Origin: Sacculina carcini
Lineage: Eukaryota > Arthropoda > Thecostraca > Sacculinidae
Assembly: GCA_916048095.2 (NCBI GenBank)
Contig: OU696572.1
Coordinates: forward strand, 1,555,001-1,619,000
Length of the DNA: 64,000 nucleotides
Direction: 5' to 3'
Shown here piece after piece: positions 58,899-64,000 of the stretch. Every line of letters begins with the position of its first letter. The stretch's first letter is position 1. The notes under the pieces are model-generated. The model was not told where the DNA came from, made no database searches, and saw only the letters and a list, made by a program, of their open reading frames with translations. A program made the translations under genes and the position numbers.

Positions 58899-59389
58899 AT
58901 TTGTCGGTTGTTTGCGACAATCGGTGTGTATATTTTCCTCTGTATCTCTGCGTGTGTGTGTGTGTGTGTGTTTAATGTCAATGTCACAACAAACCCCAAG
59001 GCCAAAATATAATTATGCCACACATACACAGTCACGCTGAATTACACACAAACAAACACACACACACACATAATATACCAGAGCCATTCGTATTAGCGCG
59101 CCTTAATACCGGACCTGTGTTTTAAACATACACGCACACACACACACATGCAAACACATATCGGAACCAAAACAACATTGCAAAAGCATTCTCAAAAGCC
59201 AGCATTCAACAACAATTATTGACTTGCACGCTCACACACACACACACACACAAATAATGAACGTTTTACAGTGTGTTTTTGATGGGCCAATCTCGATACA
59301 AGATCCAAACATTGTCGCTTGAGACAGAAAGAGGGTGGGGGATGGGGAGGGGCAAGAAAGAGCAGTGGGGGAGGCGAGGTACAATGAGA
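57123..59389. other. intergenic
   Basis: Contains the short minisatellite at 57344-57434, scattered CA runs (58210-58300, 58600-58625, 58865-58975, 59050-59250) and a palindromic GTATAAGAGATCCC...GGGTCCCTTATAC at 57770-57825. No gene found. Confidence 0.6.
57344..57434 (+). repeat. 25-bp minisatellite
   Basis: Four copies of TTCTTGTTTATATCCAGATA plus GATCC/GGTCCAG, the outer ones degenerate. Confidence 0.9.
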
Positions 59390-62231
59390 CTACATGATAA
59401 TACACTTTTTCTGTCGTTGTCTTCGAGGTTCAGGCCTGAGAACGGCTCTCACAGCCTCATCAAACACCTGCACCGAACAACGCAACATAAATAACACTCA
59501 TATAAATTAAATTTTATTCAATAATATAAATTACATTCACTAGTCATATTAGAAAAAAATTATAGTTTAGAATATCATAGAATTATAGAAGTTATATTAA
59601 TTAATAGAAGTTACATGAACATAAATTGCACTCATAAATAACAATTACAATACATTAGTAATATCAATTACATTTGTTAATATACATTACATTCATTACT
59701 AATATCAATTACAGTTGTTAATATAAATTACATTCATTAGTAATACCAATTACAGTTGTTAATATAAATTGCATTCGTTAGTAATATCAATTACAGTTGT
59801 TAATATAAATTACATTCATTAGTAATACCAATTACAGTTGTTAATATAAATTGCATTCGTTAGTAATATCAATTACATTTGTTAATGTAAATTACATTCG
59901 TTAGTAATATCAATTACATTTGTTGATATAAATTACATTCATTAGTAATATCAATTACATTTGTTAATATAAATTACATTCGTTAGTAATATCAATTACA
60001 TTTGTGAATATAAATAACATTCATTAGTAATATCAATTACAGTTGTTAATATAAATTACATTCGTTAGTAGTATCAATTACATTTGTTAATATAAATTGC
60101 ATTCATTAGTAATATCAATTACATTTGTTAATATAAATTACATTCATTAACAACAGCATTTACATTTTACCCCAGCAGAAAAGACTGCGTCCAATATCTA
60201 CATTATTATAGATAGTTGTATTATAAAACAAAAGTACAACTAGTGGCATATATGTAATACAGCCTTCTAGCCCCAGACATGAACAATGTAAAAGCCTGCG
60301 TGTGTGTGTGTGTTTTTTGTCATAATTAAATCGCTCATGTATATATACATTGAAATTTTAAAGCTCTAGAAACAATTATTTGTTGTTTTTTTGCTCGTGA
60401 AGTTTTCGCCACAAAGAACCAAATTTATTAAGCAAACTATTTACCAAATGTATAGACATCATATTAAATTGTTAATTAGCATATAACACCAGTATAACAA
60501 CGAGCCAATAATTTTTACTTTCAACTTATCTTAATTATAACTTTTAAATAAATAATTTAAGACTTGAAATAAACCTACCTAAAATCATTCACGAAAATAC
60601 CGCACTACAATTATTAGAATTCTTGTTTGTGTTCGGTTCTGCTCGGCTGAGAAATAGCGAAAATTCCACTTCATAGGGGGCGCTACCTGTTTGAGTCCAC
60701 GTTGCGTTAGCGCCGAACATTCCATGTAGCAAACGGCACGGATTTTGTTGGCCAACTTATGGCCCTGATCTCGCTTGACGGCAGACATTCCCTGCTCGGA
60801 CAACATCTGCAGCGCTTCCTTATCTTCGCGTAAATCAATTTTGGTACCTAATTGCCCGCACAGATACACAGAAACACATATATTTGTCGTGTATATATTA
60901 ATGGTTTCAGTAAAAACGTTATTTGAATGGCATGTAGTTCTATTTTTCAAACTTCCCCCGTGGTGTCGTTCAATTAAAGGGTGTCGCTCTATTTTTATCA
61001 CTAGCTGGTCAGAATTGTGAGAAAATACGGTAAATTTTATGAATGAAAAAAGAACCAGCTAACGTATGCATATTTACTTAACAAAAAACACAAATACAGA
61101 GTTATTAATGATAAGAAATTACAAAAATATCAGTCAGTCATAGCTATTGCCAAACGAGAATAATTAATCAAAGTGACGTTTAATTAGAGATGTCGTTCAA
61201 ATGGAGATTTAACGGTATATTATGAATTCATGTTGGTCCCTTATTTTGTTCCTGTGTCATGTATTGTCGGCAGTAAACTATGAACTGAACTGAACTGAAC
61301 ACAAACACATGCTAACAGACACACACATACACACACACACACATGTGCATGTGAAGTTAAATAAGCCGACCCACAACGCAGAAAGAAAGGAACAAATAAT
61401 GACACGTAAAAGGAAAAAATATACCCAAGTATAAAAGTATAAAACACAATAGTAAGTATTATTTATATAAAAATATATTATAATTAGATGCTGAAATAAT
61501 TAATATGTGTCTAAATGCAAAGACATGTATGTATTTGAGTGTGTGTGTGTGTATGGATACATGTGTGTATATTTCATTATGAGTTGTGAATGTGCATGCA
61601 TGGATTGTATATATAGAAACTATGTCGTATTGTACAATGTTATGAGTCATATTTATGTATTTATGTGGTAGCTATGTGAACTCCTTTGGAGGAATATATT
61701 TATATAAAAATATGTAAATGTGTAAGTTGTGGCAGCAGTGAATATTGTATATTTTGTTGTTGAGCAAGTATTTAATAATTAGCTGTTTGATTGGTTGTGT
61801 GATTTATGTGAGGAGTGAATGTTCGTGTGTTTATGCTGGCGTGCGTGTTCTGTGCGTTCGTGCGCGTGCTTAGTGACGTCATAGGCGTGCTTAGTGACGT
61901 CACAGGCGTGCTGGTTTGCTATTGGCTGGTGTTGCGCATGCGCCGTGTGTACGGGCAAGTAAAGGTCAGCGTCCTGGAGCAATTGCCGTCGGGAAGTGAC
62001 AGGGAGCGGGTGTGTAGGGTGTGTTGTGTACGGGACAGGGATTTACGGGATATAGCGAGCGTGTGCTAGTGGTAGTATATTGTCTTTTCTTAATTGCAGC
62101 AAGCTATAATTTCCTTCTTCATCTTCATTATTCTGCAATAGATACATTTCAGTGTTTATCAGTGTTGGAAGAGATGAAGAATAATGGAAGAATCAAAAGC
62201 ACATAAGTATAGAATACAGATGAGCAGAGAG

Positions 62232-62263
<32 letters not shown>

Positions 62264-63417
62264 CGAGAGAGAGAGGTCACACACACCGACAAGAACAACG
62301 GGAGCCTCGGGGCAGTGATGTCTGATCTCCGGGCACCACTTGGAGGTGACGTTCTCGAACGACGAAGGACTGACCACCGAGAAACATATGAGAAACACGT
62401 CCGTCTACACTCACAAACACACACAAACACATTGAGGACGCAAGATCACACGTGAATTCAGATAGGAATTAGATAACACACACGTACAAATTTGTAAGGA
62501 AATTAGATGGAGGAGAGAGGAAGGAAATGATAGATTGATAGTGGAAAAGGACACCTTAAACACACCCAACTGAGACGTATGAAAATATTCGAAAAAAATA
62601 TACTAGCGCGAAAATGCACGGCAACCGTTTAATGTATTAAAATGTTGAAAATAGGAGATCCAAGCGAGAGAGAGAGCGATAAAACAAAATAAACAATAAG
62701 TTATCAATAAACCAGAGACATACGTAGAAGCAGAAAGTACACTTTCCTAAAGATGCCAGTCTGGTTACTAAGGGAAGCGAAGATTCCCCTACTGTGCAGA
62801 CAAAAACAATGTTAATTTGAACCCAATACTATATATATAAAATTTCTTCAAGGAACTTCAAGCTGTATGAATGAATATCGAATAAGTTTTCATATTACGT
62901 CGTTGTATGTTTATCTTATTCATAGAAGACAGAATAGACAGAGGGGCGGGGGAAATAAGAGTGAATGAGAGAGAGAGGGTGTGAGGATGCTACTGGCCTG
63001 AGGATAAGAGAGCGGTCTCAGTCGGTCGTAGTCCTCCTGTCCTGCGGTGTCCCATAGTCCCAGACTCACCTGAATGCCATCACAAACCATCGGAGCCGAG
63101 TAGTTGTCGAAACTGCAACACACAAAAACGTACACACACAAACACATGCTTACAAACTTACACATACACACACACAAATACACATATACAGACAAAACAT
63201 GCGCACACACAAAACACAAAAGCACTGAAGCAGTTTGCTAAAATGACTAAGTAATCAGATAGAAAGAGATGGAATAAGATGAAGAGAGAGAGGTCACTGA
63301 CACAGTGGGAACATATTCGCCGGGGAAATTGTCGGTGGTGTATGAGATCAACATGCACGTTTTACCGACCGTTCCATCACCAACGACCACACACTTGATT
63401 GGGCGGCCCGAAGACAT
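59390..63417 (-). CDS. RAC1: Rac-family small GTPase
   Basis: Molecular switch that drives actin remodelling through PAK, WAVE and NADPH oxidase. Exons in transcript order: 63417-63302, 63112-62998, 62404-62287, 60847-60687, 59467-59390 (TAG). 588 nt, 195 aa (human RAC1 192). P-loop GDGTVGKT, switch [15 protein letters not shown], switch [56 protein letters not shown] (Rac-like, not Cdc42 TQKGLKN), polybasic RRQRQKK and CAAX box CIIM. All nucleotide-binding residues are intact. Rho insert region [18 protein letters not shown] is divergent. The N-terminus MSSGRPIKC has two extra residues; an upstream in-frame ATG (MIGG) lies across an apparent acceptor ATGATAG, so a 5'UTR intron is likely. Intron 2 begins with GC, not GT. 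RhoG or Rac2/3-type paralogues cannot be told apart here. Confidence 0.95.
59650..60155. repeat. 41-bp AT-rich minisatellite
   Basis: About twelve copies of a 41-mer built from TAGTAATATCAATTACAGTT and GTTAATATAAATTACATTCAT, with C/A/T variants, in Rac intron 4; weaker units extend back to about 59500. Confidence 0.92.
61874..61928. promoter_or_regulatory. two TGACGTCA sites and ATTGGCTG
   Basis: A 21-bp unit GGCGTGCTTAGTGACGTCA is tandemly repeated (CREs at 61874-61881 and 61895-61902), followed by ATTGGCTG at 61921-61928, in Rac intron 3. The block 61850-62060 is GC-richer than the rest of the intron. Confidence 0.4.
62231..62273. repeat. (GATA)n-(GA)n microsatellite
   Basis: GATAGATAGATAGATAGATA followed by GA units, 16 bp from Rac exon 3 on the 5' splice-site side. 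Confidence 0.9.
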
Positions 63418-64000
63418 TCCGCCTATCATACACACACACAAACACAAACAAACAAAAGTTACACCAAAGGGAAACAGTATGGCAAATGAAAATAACTAAC
63501 ACAAACAGAAAACATCAAAAACACAACGCACTCCAGTAGTAACATAATCCGGAATTCAAAAATCTAAATACAAACTGGGAACGTAGTGAATTTTGCGAAA
63601 TAACAGGAACAAAACACGAGCAAATGCTATATGATATATGCTATATCTAATTATATAAAATATGCTAGCACAAAACACCTGAACCCAACATCAGACTAAG
63701 AAAAGCAAACTAGTTTTGGACAAAAAAACAGAACACAAACCTTCAAACAGAAAAACCACAAAAAAGCGCACGACCAAAGGGAGGTACACCCACTGAGTAA
63801 CAATGTAACAATAGTTGAAGTGGTTGATGTGGATAATAAAACTTTGGCTGAGACATTTGCTGCGAACTGAATTCAGTCGGCGGATGTTTGTTTGAATTTA
63901 ATTTTATCTTTTTGTATTTATAGTTTGTTATTTAATAATTAACTTGCATTTATTGAACTGGCTGCTACTGACTTGTCAGTTTTTCTATTTTCACGTAAAT
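63418..64000. other. upstream of Rac coding start
   Basis: AT-rich and A-rich DNA with a CA run at 63430-63450, which is a TG run next to the putative 5'UTR acceptor in the Rac sense. No TATA box or first exon recognised. Confidence 0.5.

Overview
The window is nuclear DNA from an animal: five conserved metazoan protein genes, four of them split by many small GT-AG introns, separated by tRNA-derived SINEs, LINE 3' ends and MITEs, with extreme CA/TG simple-repeat density. The gene set and the SINE/MITE content fit an invertebrate bilaterian (a lophotrochozoan is my guess, not shown). The standard genetic code works throughout.

Layout. (1) 544-17217 (+): 3' part of a myosin light chain kinase gene (Ig modules, Fn3, kinase, calmodulin-binding helix). 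(2) 17218-21459: repeat-rich intergenic DNA with a 0.3-kb repeat in inverted copies around a LINE 3' end. (3) 21460-40244 (+): complete importin-5 gene, 24 coding exons whose phases all close, predicting 1134 aa. (4) 40245-41522: short intergenic gap between convergent genes. (5) 41523-44940 (-): complete PDCD10/CCM3, five coding exons, 212 aa. (6) 44941-51465: SINEs, LINE ends and two weakly supported small minus-strand genes. (7) 51924-52356: a hAT-type MITE. (8) 53250-54647 (+): intronless MGME1, the mitochondrial single-strand exonuclease. (9) 55695-57122 (+): two-exon gene for a small secreted cysteine-rich protein, with a MITE in its intron. (10) 59390-63417 (-): complete Rac GTPase gene, five coding exons, 195 aa.

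The genes do not form a pathway. MLCK, PDCD10 (a scaffold of STRIPAK/GCKIII kinases) and Rac all act on the actomyosin cytoskeleton, but their nearness is probably chance; importin-5 and MGME1 are housekeeping.

The most striking pattern concerns introns. TG runs sit on the sense strand just before the 3' splice site in most introns of both plus- and minus-strand genes, and several of the same introns carry complementary CA runs near the 5' splice site. No intron in this window has the opposite polarity. This looks like a repeat-based way of defining or bridging introns. The next most unusual item is a 0.55-kb foldback made of two mirrored arrays of 21-bp units inside importin-5 intron 21.
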